From Arthrobacter sp. V1I9 (GTDB lineage: Bacteria; Actinomycetota; Actinomycetes; Actinomycetales; Micrococcaceae): a stretch of 64,000 nucleotides of DNA. The stretch's first letter is position 1. Every line of letters begins with the position of its first letter. Both the position numbers and the translations under genes were made by a program. Shown piece by piece: positions 53,605 through 63,074 of this stretch. The notes below the pieces were generated by a model. It ran no database searches, had not been told where the DNA came from, and worked only from the letters and a program-made list of their open reading frames with translations. The stretch lies in NCBI RefSeq assembly GCF_030817075.1, contig NZ_JAUSYU010000001.1, positions 248,001-312,000 on the forward strand, read 5' to 3'.

Positions 53605-53997
53605 CCGGGCGCCGATAGGGAGAATTGGCACTGGCCAGGCGCAGGTATGGGCAGCGGCCCCTGATGAGGGAGCTCTCACGCAGCCTGTCGCCCGCCCCTA
53701 CGACGGAGAAGCATGGTTGAGCAATAGCCCCCCTTTATGTGTCACGGACATGATGCTGAGCCTCACCCGGGGGCGCAGCGCGGCGTCACGCCCCAGTCCG
53801 GCGTTGAGGACAGTGCTGTCCCGCTGTCCCAATAGCTTGTGGAGTTCACGGGCGCTGGGGCAGTACATAGTAAAAGCGCCTATGTGACCATCGCCACAAA
53901 GTGCATAACTTGGCAGGGTGTGGATCAAGAAGGCCTTGTTGGAGCCAGCTTGCCGACCCACATGGACCAACTGACATCCACCAGATAGGACGACCTC
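53605..53997. other. Intergenic stretch upstream of the second APC permease
   Basis: No supported gene or RNA element. Small frames lack recognisable motifs. The permease promoter should lie near its right end. Confidence 0.5.
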
Positions 53998-55440
53998 ATG
54001 GCCACAATTACGAAAGAGGCTGCGAACGTTCAGGCGGACCTCAAGGGCAATCTTGGTTTATTTCACCTGTTCTTCACCGTGATGGCCTGGAATGCTCCGC
54101 TCGTGATCGTGTTTGCGGCAATCCCAATCGTTGTGGGATACGGAAACGGGATCGGGGCCGCCGGCGCGTTTATTATCGCCGGTGTGACAATCGGCTTGTT
54201 CGCATTGGGATTTACCCGCATGACAAAGATACTGCCGACGCCCGGGGCCTTCTACGCGTACATCACTGCCGGGTTGGGAAAGAAGCTTGGCCTAGGCTCC
54301 GGGCTGCTGACCCTTATCGGCTACTTTGCAGCTTATGCCGGGACGTTCGCCTTCGGAGGTGTCGTATCGAATCAGTTGTTCCACGACACCCTCGGACTCC
54401 CCGAACTGCCCTGGTATCTTTGGGGGGTCATCCTATGGTTCCTCGTGGCCATACTCGGTCTCCTGAAGTTCTCACTTTCGGCGACCCTCCTCACCGTGTT
54501 CCTCGGGCTTGAGATACTCGTCATCGTCATCTATAACATTGCGGTGTTTATGCAGGGTGGCGCTACTGGGGTCATCTCTGCAGATCCTCTGATTCCCGCC
54601 AACTGGGTCAACGGCTCCGTCGCAATGGCGATGCTGTTCGCTATCGGTATGTTCGGCGGGTTCGAGATCACAGCGCTGTTCCGTTCCGAGGTTCGGAACC
54701 CATCTCGGACGGTACCGGTTGCGACCTACATGGTGGTTATTGTTGCGACGCTCATGTATGCGGTCACGTCTTGGGCATTTGTGAACGCGGCCGGAATCAA
54801 TGACGCTGTTGTGCAGGCCGCAGGTGACCCCACTGGAACAATGCACGCGACCTTCCTGACCTTCGGCGGGAAGCTACTGTCCGATATCTCCTCGGTACTC
54901 GTCTTCACGAGCACGTTCGCCGTGATTCTCGCGGGGCACAACATCGTCTCCCGCTATCTCTTCAATCTCGGCGCCGATGGCATCCTGCCCAAGCAACTGA
55001 GCATGGTTCACGCTAAGCAGGGTTCTCCCTACCGGGCTTCGCTTGCGGCCAGCCTCGCCTGTTTGGTGGTCAATATTGCGGCGGTCTTGGCGAACGTAGA
55101 TCCGGTGGCGTTTTACGCGGCGATGTTAGGCATGACCAGCCTCGTGCTGATTGTGATCCTCTTAATCTGTGATGGTGCCATCCTCGTCTACCTGCATCGA
55201 CATGGCCGCGACCAGTTCTCCGTCTTCCCGCGGGTAATTGCTCCCAGCGTGGCGGCGGTGGGACTCGGGATTTGCGCGTACCTCGCCATCACGAACTTCA
55301 ACGCATTGACCGGTGGGTCACAAGCACTATCTACGGCACTTATGGTCTTCCTCGGCGTCGTATTCCTAGGAGGGATCCTGCTTGCCAGTGCGTTTAAGCG
55401 GACTAAACCCCAGGTGTACGCCCGGATTGGGCGCCAATAG
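53998..55440 (+). CDS. APC-superfamily amino acid/amine permease
   Basis: The ribosome site AGGACGACCTC precedes the ATG. The 480-residue protein starts with ADLKGNLGLFHLFFTVMAWN and shows TPGAFYAYITAGLGKKLGLG, GMFGGFEITALFRSEVRNPS and TSTFAVILAGHNIVSRYLFN. About 12 spans are expected. It is a close paralogue of the permease at 9377-10837 and shares its tail (KPQVYARIGRQ). It probably imports an amino acid or polyamine. The intervening 45 kb includes a dead third copy at 40353-40457. Confidence 0.9.
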   Translation: MATITKEAANVQADLKGNLGLFHLFFTVMAWNAPLVIVFAAIPIVVGYGNGIGAAGAFIIAGVTIGLFALGFTRMTKILPTPGAFYAYITAGLGKKLGLGSGLLTLIGYFAAYAGTFAFGGVVSNQLFHDTLGLPELPWYLWGVILWFLVAILGLLKFSLSATLLTVFLGLEILVIVIYNIAVFMQGGATGVISADPLIPANWVNGSVAMAMLFAIGMFGGFEITALFRSEVRNPSRTVPVATYMVVIVATLMYAVTSWAFVNAAGINDAVVQAAGDPTGTMHATFLTFGGKLLSDISSVLVFTSTFAVILAGHNIVSRYLFNLGADGILPKQLSMVHAKQGSPYRASLAASLACLVVNIAAVLANVDPVAFYAAMLGMTSLVLIVILLICDGAILVYLHRHGRDQFSVFPRVIAPSVAAVGLGICAYLAITNFNALTGGSQALSTALMVFLGVVFLGGILLASAFKRTKPQVYARIGRQ

Positions 55441-55496
55441 TCCGTCCCGCGAAGAACCCTATTTTCTCGCCTACGACAGGCTCCCCGGGACGGACT
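55439..55496 (+). terminator. Hairpin overlapping the end of the APC permease gene
   Basis: AGTCCGTCCCG (including the stop codon end) pairs with CGGGACGGACT across a 36-base loop. It lies at the permease 3' end and is followed by GGGAA. The long loop makes it a less typical terminator. Confidence 0.5.
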
Positions 55497-55734
55497 GGGA
55501 AGTGTGCGAGAGTACTGGTCATCGTGCTTTGTAGCAATTCTCCCGGGGGTGCATGCGGCCCGCCGTGCCGGCACGGAAATAAGCCCTCCCCGAAGGAGCT
55601 GCAACAGCTGTCCCCTGATCGGGCGGCGGCTCCCGGAAAGGCCCGCTAAGCGTTCCTTTTCCGGGAGCCACAAACAGGAGAAGAACACACCAAGACGGCT
55701 GGACTTAGGCATGGTGGTGATGTGGGGGAGGGTT

Positions 55735-55960
55735 GCTGGCGCAGTTCGATGTCCCGAGCCTGGAACTCATCCACGGAATTCCGGCCCACGATCATCCGGA
55801 ATGTACCCGGCTCAAACTGCCAACCGCCGTCGTAATGCCCAAAGGACTTCGCGGGAACCCGGACTTCAACGCTCTCGGAGCCGCCGGGGCCAGGTGCGTT
55901 TCCTGATAACCGGCCAGCCAGCGGACGGGTCGTTTCACCACTGACTCGGGCCGCTCCACG
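55735..55960 (-). pseudogene. GH3 C-terminal (fibronectin III-like) fragment
   Basis: A frame reads ESVVKRPVRWLAGYQETHLA, then shifts near 55880 to SESVEVRVPAKSFGHYDGGW and QFEPGTFRMIVGRNSVDEFQ. This matches the fibronectin type III-like domain that ends GH3 beta-glucosidases. No N-terminal GH3 sequence lies upstream. It is a relic of a second GH3 gene. Confidence 0.8.
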
Positions 55961-56463
55961 GATGGTGTTTCACCTCTTACGACGTCGTCGTCTAGGGGAC
56001 GCGGAAGATCGGACGCATCGACTGCCGTCGAACACGGCCACTCGAACGACTAACCGTTAACCAGCCGCGGGTAGTACCGACTAAAAACGGTGGTCCAGGA
56101 GAACCTCACCTTTCACACATCTGTGCGCTGATCCGCGACTCAACGGGAGACTCTCCAGAGCTGACGCCGTACGGCAGATTACGGACTATGCACGGACACT
56201 GGAACTATTCCGGATGAACCTTGAGAGAGCAAGGAAATTTCCAATTCTACGGGCCCGCGTCGCGGCCTACAGTCTTCTGCTACTAGCAATGTGAGCAATC
56301 CCATTCGGTAGGTCCCGAAGCAAAGCGGCTTTCGCAGTTATTCCAGTCGCGGGACCCGTGAGCTTTGTGAGCCTACGGTTTTGCTCATCAATACCACTAC
56401 CGGCACTGGGCAAGGTGAAGGCGAAAGAACTTACCAGGGCCAAGGTTCAGAGAGTAGACATCA
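55961..56463. other. Intergenic stretch upstream of the amino-acid ABC importer
   Basis: No supported gene. It should carry the promoter of the four-gene importer operon. I see no clear hairpin or operator. Confidence 0.45.
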
Positions 56464-57264
56464 GTGACCAAGCAGGTACCCGTAACCATGAGAGACTCGT
56501 CCGCGGCGGCCACCGGTCCCGCAATCAAACTCGAGAGTGTTGAGAAACGATTTGGCGACCACGTCGTCCTGAAGCAGGTGTCCCTTACTGTTGATGAGGG
56601 TCAGGTGCTTGCCTTGATCGGCCCCAGCGGTGCAGGCAAGAGCACGCTCCTCAGGTGCATCAACTTGCTTGAGCGACCAACGGCAGGAACGATCACGGTT
56701 GACGGCGTGACGGTTCGGACTGACCACAAGATCAGCGCCAGGGAGCTAGCGGCGCTGCGCTCCCGTGTCGGCATGGTTTTCCAGTCATTCAACCTTTTTC
56801 CTCACATGACGGCCCTTCGCAACATAGCGCTCCCGCAACAGCGGGTGCTTGGGCGAAGTAAAGAAGAGGCAGAGGAACGAGCACACACGTTGCTCAAACG
56901 TGTGGGGCTTGCTGATAAAGCCTTACAGTATCCAGGCCGTTGCTCTGGAGGCCAGCAGCAGCGCATCGCGATTGCCCGAGCCCTGGCACTCGACCCGAAG
57001 GTCATGCTCTTCGATGAGCCAACATCGGCCCTCGACCCGGAGCTTGGCCTTGAGGTCCTGAAGGTTATGCGGGAGTTGGCAGACGAGGGTATGACGATGG
57101 CTATCGTGACCCACGAGATGCAGTTCGCACGGGACGTAAGCGATCATTTGGTGGTGATGAGTGACGGAGGCATCACAGAGGAAGGCGATCCCCAGGACAT
57201 CTTCGCTGCTCCTCAGCAGCAGCGAACGCGGGACTTTCTCCGGGCAGTATTGGACCGTCGATGA
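56464..57264 (+). CDS. Polar amino-acid ABC importer ATPase (GlnQ-type)
   Basis: The 266-residue ATPase has the Walker A GPSGAGKST at 53-61, QSFNLFPHMTALRNIAL in the Q-loop region, the signature CSGGQQQRIAIARALALDP and Walker B VMLFDEPTSALDPE. Switch His is in IVTHEMQFARDVSD. These are hallmarks of amino-acid-uptake ATPases. The GTG start follows GAGAG. Its ORF overlaps the first permease gene as ATGA. It is the first gene of a compact four-gene operon. Confidence 0.93.
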   Translation: MTKQVPVTMRDSSAAATGPAIKLESVEKRFGDHVVLKQVSLTVDEGQVLALIGPSGAGKSTLLRCINLLERPTAGTITVDGVTVRTDHKISARELAALRSRVGMVFQSFNLFPHMTALRNIALPQQRVLGRSKEEAEERAHTLLKRVGLADKALQYPGRCSGGQQQRIAIARALALDPKVMLFDEPTSALDPELGLEVLKVMRELADEGMTMAIVTHEMQFARDVSDHLVVMSDGGITEEGDPQDIFAAPQQQRTRDFLRAVLDRR

Positions 57265-57914
57265 CGGGGAACGTCTGGTCATTCGTGGCCCAGGGAGTGT
57301 TTGCCACGGCCCAACTCACGGTCATTGGCTTTGCCCTAGGCGCCGTATTGGGTCTTCCTTTGGTTGTTTTGCGGGCTTCCCAGATAGGTCCCGTCCGCTG
57401 GATAGGCAGAGCATTCATTGAGCTGGTTCGGGGTGTCCCCTTGGTTGTCTGGCTTTTTCTCATTTACAACGGCCCGACTCAGTTTGACCCGCGCCTCGGC
57501 TCGGTCTTCACTTCCGGTGCTTCCGCCATTGCGGCAATCGGGTTGGTATCAGCCGCTCATATGGCTGAAATTTACCGTGGATCGCTAAAAGCTGTCAGTC
57601 AATCCCAGTGGGAAGCTGGTGACGCATTGGGAATGCCCCGGATGGACACAGCAACAAGAGTCATTGGCCCGCAAATGATCCGGGTTGCGGTACCAGCCTC
57701 TGCTGCATATGCAGTTGGCCTCATCAAGGACTCATCATTGGCGTCCACCATCGGCGTCTTCGAAATCACCTATTACGCAAACACCGCAGCCGGCTCGACG
57801 AGCTCGGCACTGCCGTTCTTTATCGCGGGCGCTTACTACATCGCCCTTACGATCCCTTCAGCATGGGCCGCGCGCCGCCTTGATAACCGGCTTCGTAGAA
57901 AGGTTGCCCGATGA
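57261..57914 (+). CDS. Amino-acid ABC importer permease (first)
   Basis: A 217-residue permease of the HisMQ/GlnP type. ELVRGVPLVVWLFLIYNG is the typical early helix, and EAGDALGMPRMDTATRVIGP the EAA loop that contacts the ATPase. About five spans are expected. It starts in ATGA overlap with the ATPase stop and ends in ATGA overlap with the second permease, so the three are co-translated. Confidence 0.9.
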   Translation: MTGNVWSFVAQGVFATAQLTVIGFALGAVLGLPLVVLRASQIGPVRWIGRAFIELVRGVPLVVWLFLIYNGPTQFDPRLGSVFTSGASAIAAIGLVSAAHMAEIYRGSLKAVSQSQWEAGDALGMPRMDTATRVIGPQMIRVAVPASAAYAVGLIKDSSLASTIGVFEITYYANTAAGSTSSALPFFIAGAYYIALTIPSAWAARRLDNRLRRKVAR

Positions 57915-58567
57915 ATGAGATCTGGAGTGACTTCATGACACACCGTCTCGAACTCATTGATGGCCTCAGCATGAGTATCCGTCTGGCACTTTTGACCTTT
58001 GCCATAGGGCTTCCCGCCGGACTCCTGCTGGCGGTCGCTAGTTTCAGCCCAGCCAAGGCAGTCCGCATCATCTCTATCCTTTTGGTCGAGATCGGCCGTG
58101 GAACGCCCGCGCTGGTAATGCTGCAGCTCGTTTACTACGGGATCCCCGTCACTTTGACAGGATTCCTCTCAGCAGGAATCGCTCTGGCGCTCACAACTGC
58201 CGCTTACACCAGCGAAATCATCCGAGGTGGCCTCCAAGCTGTTCCCGAGGCGGAGATTGAAGCTGGTCATGCCCTTGGTCTCAAAAATTTCCATGTCATG
58301 CGTGACATTGTGATTCCTCAAGGCCTTCGAATCGCCGTCCCGCCCCTGCTGGGCTTCTGCATCATCATGTTCCAGGCTACGTCCCTGGCGTTCACGATAG
58401 CCGTCCCAGAACTTCTGGCTCAAGCAAGGGCCATCGCGAATGTCAATTTCCACTACTTCAACGTTTTCGTGATCGCCGGCCTTCTCTATGCCGTGATCAC
58501 GATCCCGGCAAGCCTTCTGACAGACCGGTTGGAACGGAAAATGTCCCGTCATCTTCAACTGCAATAA
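57911..58567 (+). CDS. Amino-acid ABC importer permease (second)
   Basis: The 218-residue partner permease has EIGRGTPALVMLQLVYYG and the EAA loop EAGHALGLKNFHVMRDIVIP. The two permeases differ and probably form a heterodimer. ATGA overlap with the preceding gene makes the pairing clear. Confidence 0.9.
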   Translation: MNEIWSDFMTHRLELIDGLSMSIRLALLTFAIGLPAGLLLAVASFSPAKAVRIISILLVEIGRGTPALVMLQLVYYGIPVTLTGFLSAGIALALTTAAYTSEIIRGGLQAVPEAEIEAGHALGLKNFHVMRDIVIPQGLRIAVPPLLGFCIIMFQATSLAFTIAVPELLAQARAIANVNFHYFNVFVIAGLLYAVITIPASLLTDRLERKMSRHLQLQ

Positions 58568-58601
58568 CCCACATACACTGCTAACCCAAGGAGATACACA
58601 C

Positions 58602-59450
58602 ATGCGTAAAATCACCGCCATTGCAGGGGCCACGCTTCTTGCCGCAACCGCCCTAGCTGGATGTTCCCTGGACTCCAGCAACTCATCAGCGAAAGCCGAC
58701 TGCACGCCCGCTCATCCAGATCTATCGACCGTCACCAAGGGCGTACTCTCAGTATCCGCAGCTACCCTGCCGCCTTTCACACAGGTGGACGGTACGAAAC
58801 TTGCAGGAGCAGAAGGCAAGATCTTGGAAAAGATCGCAGCCATGGAATGCCTGACCCTTGCTGCCCAGCCGCTCGACACGGCGTCGGTTATCTCAGCAGC
58901 ACAAAACGGACGAGTGGATGTCGCGGCCGGCAACTGGTATTGCACGGCAGAACGCGCCAATGCCATGTCGCTGGCGGGCCCCGCCTACGGCGACCAGATC
59001 GGAATCCTCTCCTCCACCGGCGCGAAGACCTTCTCGGAGCTCGAAGGAAAAACCGTCGGAACAGTAGACGGCTATCATTGGAACGCCGAGTTCAAGGCCA
59101 TCTACGGCGCTGGCCTAAAAATTTACCCCAATGCAACGGCAATGATCAGCGATCTCAAGGCCGCGCGTATCGATGTGGCCGTGGACTCCTATGGTTCGGC
59201 CAAATACTCCAACGCCCAACACGGTGATAAGTGGACGGTCGAGGTCCCTGAACCCGATGACCGGGTAGCGTCCAGCGTAAATCCTGCCCAAGTTTGCTTC
59301 CCCGTTCCGAAGGGGAACGCGGCGTTAGCCAAAGCGATAAAGGAAGATCTCGAGACGCTTCGTTCCGACGGAAGCCTGGCAAATATTTTGGGAGAAAATG
59401 GACTGGACCGTTCAGCTGCAGATGTCCAAGAACTCAAATTGATTAGCTGA
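58602..59450 (+). CDS. Amino-acid ABC importer substrate-binding lipoprotein
   Basis: The 282-residue protein has a lipobox ALAGC (Cys 21) and a family-3 binding-protein fold: TLPPFTQVDGTKLAGAEGKI, NGRVDVAAGNWYCTAERANA, and ELEGKTVGTVDGYHWNAEFK. The gene is 34 bases after the second permease, with AAGGAG upstream. The binding pocket probably accepts a polar or aromatic amine or amino acid. Cysteines at GNWYCTAER and QVCFPVP may form a disulphide; this is inference. Confidence 0.9.
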   Translation: MRKITAIAGATLLAATALAGCSLDSSNSSAKADCTPAHPDLSTVTKGVLSVSAATLPPFTQVDGTKLAGAEGKILEKIAAMECLTLAAQPLDTASVISAAQNGRVDVAAGNWYCTAERANAMSLAGPAYGDQIGILSSTGAKTFSELEGKTVGTVDGYHWNAEFKAIYGAGLKIYPNATAMISDLKAARIDVAVDSYGSAKYSNAQHGDKWTVEVPEPDDRVASSVNPAQVCFPVPKGNAALAKAIKEDLETLRSDGSLANILGENGLDRSAADVQELKLIS

Positions 59451-59528
59451 TCTGCCAGGCTGCGACAAATGCTTCTTACGGCGGCGGCGAGGGCGATGAG
59501 GGCATCTAGCTAGTTGACACTGCACCAA

Positions 59529-59561
59529 GTGCCCTGCCGACGCTCGCGGCCAGCAGGGCAC
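59529..59561 (+). terminator. 9-bp-stem hairpin after the amino-acid importer operon
   Basis: GTGCCCTGC pairs with GCAGGGCAC over a GC-rich 15-base loop, 78 bases after the binding-protein stop. It is followed by GTCTGC rather than T's. Confidence 0.5.
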
Positions 59562-59629
59562 GTCTGCATCAGAACACAATGAGAAAGCCGCTCCCAGCTC
59601 GTTTTCAACTGGCCGATAAGGAGATTTCG

Positions 59630-60010
59630 TCAAGATAGGCGACAGACGCAGGGGGATCCTGAGTCGCTCCTCCAGGTCAGCCCGAGCATCCGAAAGGTGT
59701 CGCGGATGGCGTCGCTGTCGTGATGGATTTCCTCGGACCTGTTTCCCGGAGCTGGGCTGACGGGTGGGTTACCTGGCCGTTCGAAGATTGCCCAGAGCTG
59801 TAGGTCATCGCCGTGGCGGGAGCGAATGTAACTCCGTCGAGGTCTGTCGCTTCGTAGATCCAGGCGGCGATTGCCTGGGTCAGTTGGCGCGGCCGGGCGT
59901 CCTTTAGGGCAGCGGCGTCCAGGTCTGCCAAGCCGAGACTGAGGGCTGTTCCAATGAAGTGCGGTTACAGGACTGCGATGGAGCTGGAGTCGGTGACGGC
60001 GCGGCAGGTG
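59630..60010 (-). pseudogene. RES-domain protein (NAD-degrading toxin-like), frameshifted
   Basis: Upstream frame: LGLADLDAAALKDARPRQLT then QAIAAWIYEATDLDGVTF. After a shift near 59823 the other frame reads SRHGDDLQLWAIFERPGNPP and EAIRDTFRMLGLTWR-like sequence to a stop at 59630. Both parts match RES-domain proteins (RES-Xre toxin family, NAD+ phosphorylases). An in-frame stop lies before the first part (near 59995). No Xre antitoxin is recognisable next to it. It is a broken toxin-like gene. Confidence 0.65.
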
Positions 60011-60398
60011 CCGCTCAGTTCGGCTGAGGTCGCAGCGCGGGCGTCGAGCCATCCCCGGGGACCTGTCCGGCAGAGACGGTGGGGTGCAGTACTGCGTCTT
60101 CATCGTCTTCAACGATCTCGTCCAGCTCCATGGCAAGCCTGGCGTCGCGGCGAAACCGGCCCGCACCTAGAGCAGGCATGCCTGCAGCGATGGCAGGAAA
60201 GAGTTCTTTGCAGGCACTCCCCTGCCTATTTTCGTTCGCCGATAACCGGCCTTCTGTAAAGTTCAAGCGGGCTCGGCCTAGTGCTCTGCTTCCTGATCTC
60301 GTTCAGGTTGGTTGTATTCCAACTGCAGTGTCATCTTCGAGGCCAGCTCTCCGGGGACCGGTATGATCCCGAGGAAGTCTTAACGATCTGGGGGTTCA

Positions 60399-61625
60399 AT
60401 GACAAGTGCAGCAGGACGGTTAACTTTCAGCAATGACATCAGCCGTGACCTCGAACTGCTGGAGTACGGCCTCGACCCGTCCCTGGACACCCCACTGCTG
60501 CCCAACGCGGCCGTGATGAATGCACTCCAGAATCTGGTCCGGTTGGCCACGCAGCTGTGCGGTGCCCCGTTTGGCGTCGTTAACATCATCAGCGCCGGGC
60601 ACCAGCATCAGATCGGGGCGTGGGGAGTGAACCCCGGAGTATGCTCCCGCGAGGATTCCATGTGCGCCAAAGTCTTCCTGTCCCGGGAAAAGACGGTCGT
60701 CCCGGACGCTTCCCGGGATCCCCGTTTTGCGGACAGTCCCTTTGTGACCGGTGAGATCGGCAGGGTGCGTTTCTACGCCTCGGTTCCCCTGGAAACCGAG
60801 TCCGGGTTCGTGCCTGGCACACTGTGTGTCTTTTCCGAAACTGCCCAAGAGCTGAACCCTGCGCAGGTGGACATGCTGGAGGTCCTGGCAAGGCAGGTCG
60901 TGGAGCTGTTGGAGCTGCAGCACCGGACCGCCCAGCTCGACAGGGCATACGTCGAGCTGGAAGAGAGCAACGCCCGGCTCGCTGGTTTCGCCGGCCGGGT
61001 CAGTCATGACCTGCGCAGTCCGTTGACCACGATGCTCGGCTATCTGGAATTGCTGCAGGACGACCCCAAGATAAATGCTGTCCCAGGCGCCGCCGAAGAT
61101 CTGGACATGATTGGCGCGTCCGGGCGCCGAATGCTCGCGATGCTCGAAGACGTCCTGACCTATTCCCGTGTCGGTGGCCGCGTCCAGCCGGAAAACGTTT
61201 CGCTCCAGGCGGCGGCCGATGAAGCAATGTGGGATCTTGGCATCGCCGACCAAAACATCGTTGAGGTGCAGGAGCTAACCGTTTACGCCGACCGGGTGCA
61301 GTTGCGCGCGCTGTTGCAGAACCTGCTGTCCAATGCGATGAACTACCGCAGCGACCACCGGGGCCTTCAGATTCGTATCAGTGGAGTCTCCAACTACCAC
61401 GGTTCCACTGTCTTAGTCGCAGACAATGGCAAGGGCATCGCACCGGAAGACCGGTCGAAAGTCCTGGAGCCACTGGTTCGGCTCCATCGTGACGGCGACG
61501 GTCCCGGCACCGGCCTGGGTCTGGCTACATGCAGCACCATTGCCAAAGCCCACGGCGGTGACCTCATGCTTTCCGAAACCCCGGGAGGCGGAACCACCGT
61601 CGCTGTCAGCTTTCCTGCCGCCTAA
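60399..61625 (+). CDS. Cytoplasmic GAF-domain sensor histidine kinase
   Basis: The 408-residue protein has an N-terminal GAF domain (about residues 30-175, with MCAKVFLSREKTVVPDASRD). The phospho-acceptor His (about 203) is in GRVSHDLRSPLTTMLGYLEL. The ATP-binding N, G1 and G2 boxes are NLLSNAMNYRSDH, VLVADNGKGIAPEDR and GTGLGLATCSTIAKAHGG. No membrane span is present, so it senses an internal or light/redox cue. No response regulator gene adjoins it. The start lies after GGGGG. Confidence 0.9.
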   Translation: MTSAAGRLTFSNDISRDLELLEYGLDPSLDTPLLPNAAVMNALQNLVRLATQLCGAPFGVVNIISAGHQHQIGAWGVNPGVCSREDSMCAKVFLSREKTVVPDASRDPRFADSPFVTGEIGRVRFYASVPLETESGFVPGTLCVFSETAQELNPAQVDMLEVLARQVVELLELQHRTAQLDRAYVELEESNARLAGFAGRVSHDLRSPLTTMLGYLELLQDDPKINAVPGAAEDLDMIGASGRRMLAMLEDVLTYSRVGGRVQPENVSLQAAADEAMWDLGIADQNIVEVQELTVYADRVQLRALLQNLLSNAMNYRSDHRGLQIRISGVSNYHGSTVLVADNGKGIAPEDRSKVLEPLVRLHRDGDGPGTGLGLATCSTIAKAHGGDLMLSETPGGGTTVAVSFPAA

Positions 61626-61849
61626 TCCTCAAGTTTTGGAAGAAAAGCAGTAAGCGGAACACCCCTAGGTTCTTTCCAAAACCGCACTCGAGGTCAGGCT
61701 GCCGCAACCTCGTGTGGCCGCCCTCCGGGAGTCCCGCCTTTGACCATCCTCTTGCCCGCCCCACTGCTGCCACATAGGCTCATGGGGTGAGTGGCGGGGA
61801 CGGCAATCTGAAAAGCGGATCCGGCCCGCGACCCTTGAAGGAAACAAGC
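61626..61849 (+). promoter_or_regulatory. Promoter and leader region of the cold-shock gene
   Basis: The stretch between the kinase stop and the cold-shock ATG is 224 bases long. Cold-shock genes usually have long regulatory leaders, and a structured 5' region is expected here. No specific element could be identified by eye. Confidence 0.4.
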
Positions 61850-62053
61850 ATGGCAACAGGTACAGTCAAGTGGTTCAACGCCGAGAAGGGCTTTGGTTTC
61901 ATCGCCCCCGACGACGGAAGCGCTGACGTGTTCGCACACTTTTCGGCAATCGCATCCAGTGGTTACCGCTCCCTCGACGAGAACCAGAAGGTTCAGTTCG
62001 ACGTCACCCAGGGCCCTAAGGGTCCGCAGGCGGAGAACATTCAGCCGCTCTAA
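61850..62053 (+). CDS. cspA: Cold-shock protein (CspA family)
   Basis: The chosen ATG follows GAAGGAAACAAGC and opens a 67-residue CspA-type protein. [20 protein letters not shown] holds the RNP1-like KGFGFI, and DVFAHFSAI the RNP2. It is a single-stranded nucleic acid chaperone, expressed on cold or stress. A strong terminator follows immediately. The gene is highly conserved in this group. Confidence 0.97.
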   Translation: MATGTVKWFNAEKGFGFIAPDDGSADVFAHFSAIASSGYRSLDENQKVQFDVTQGPKGPQAENIQPL

Positions 62054-62063
62054 GCGGTTGTCG

Positions 62064-62095
62064 AAAAGCTGACCGGCACAAGCCGGTCAGCTTTT
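62064..62095 (+). terminator. Intrinsic terminator of the cold-shock gene
   Basis: AAAAGCTGACCGGC pairs with GCCGGTCAGCTTTT over the 4-base loop ACAA, and the 3' arm runs into TTTTTT. It is a textbook intrinsic terminator 11 bases past the cspA stop. Confidence 0.93.
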
Positions 62096-62461
62096 TTGTT
62101 CCCACAATCCATGGCAGCTAAGGCCGCAGTACTTTGCCTATGGCGGTTCAAAGCGTACCTGCACGGCATGTATGAGTTGAGCTCATTTCACCTGGATATT
62201 TTCGCCGTGGCAGTTGACGAAACACCCCCTGAGCGGACCCAACGGCTTTGAACAGATGCCTTTTGAGGCTCCAGGCAGACCTACTCCTGTTGGGGGTGGC
62301 GTCAGGAGGCGCCCCGCAGCGCCCGCCAAACACTGCACACGTGGACATTTCCTCCCCCAAATACGAAGGAAATGCATTTTAGTGCCATTCGGCAAAGAGT
62401 GGTTCGGGGCATGCGCGGTCCTAGCCGACATCGGCGCTACCCCAAGGGACGCAGGGCCCGG
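62096..62461. other. Intergenic stretch, no supported gene
   Basis: No recognisable gene on either strand between cspA and the convergent hypothetical gene. No hairpin other than the cspA terminator stands out. Confidence 0.5.
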
Positions 62462-62941
62462 CTACCGATACCAGCCCACGGAGCGGTCGAAACTCGTAGC
62501 CAAGGCTCCTGTCCCTGGGGCGTCGCCCCCGCCTGCCGGAAAGAAGATGGCCCCAAATTGAGCACCTTGGGCTTCGATCCGTTCCCGCGCCCAAACCTTG
62601 GCGTCCTCTATGTCCTTCGATGGGATGCTTTCCCGGGTGGTGCTACCGGGGCTGTGACGGATGTCCAACTGGTAAGCACCTGCTTGGGAAGCCCCGGCAT
62701 GGCGGCCCGGGTCGCCCTCGTCCCTCCTGCTGATCATTACCTGCGCCGAGGCATGGAGAATCGATGGGTCCTTGGTATCACCGCCGTCTGCCTGCTGTTC
62801 TATACGCAGGCGTGAGACCACGCTTTCCACGGTGTCGTCAGGAGTGAGCACGTAAGTGGATCCGCTGACATCAGCTTCTGAACCCCCGAGACTCTTCAAG
62901 TAACGCATAAATTGTTCGGAGCTGGACTGCCTGGAGTTCAT
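62462..62941 (-). CDS. Hypothetical 159-residue protein
   Basis: The ATG with CAGGGAGGGTGC upstream begins MNSRQSSSEQFMRYLKSLGG. The middle has TPDDTVESVVSRLRIEQQAD and the C-terminus KVWARERIEAQGAQFGAIF. It shows no motif I recognise. Good start signal and length favour a real gene. It is convergent with cspA and probably monocistronic. Confidence 0.6.
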   Translation of the reverse strand: MNSRQSSSEQFMRYLKSLGGSEADVSGSTYVLTPDDTVESVVSRLRIEQQADGGDTKDPSILHASAQVMISRRDEGDPGRHAGASQAGAYQLDIRHSPGSTTRESIPSKDIEDAKVWARERIEAQGAQFGAIFFPAGGGDAPGTGALATSFDRSVGWYR

Positions 62942-63074
62942 GCACCCTCCCTGAGGGTAATTGCGCGGCGGATGCCGACCCACCCAACACTAGACCCCAG
63001 GACGCATTTGCGCCGGGGCCGGCCTGAAGTATTTAAGCACACCTGCTAATGGGTAGTTGTGGGCCACCAGATTT

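Noticed and set aside
53605..53997. Possible riboswitch before the second APC permease
   Set aside because: No glycine, guanidine or other known riboswitch core could be matched by eye.
62214..62815. Two rightward frames around the hypothetical gene at 62462-62941
   Set aside because: They overlap the better-supported leftward gene or have no motifs and poor starts.
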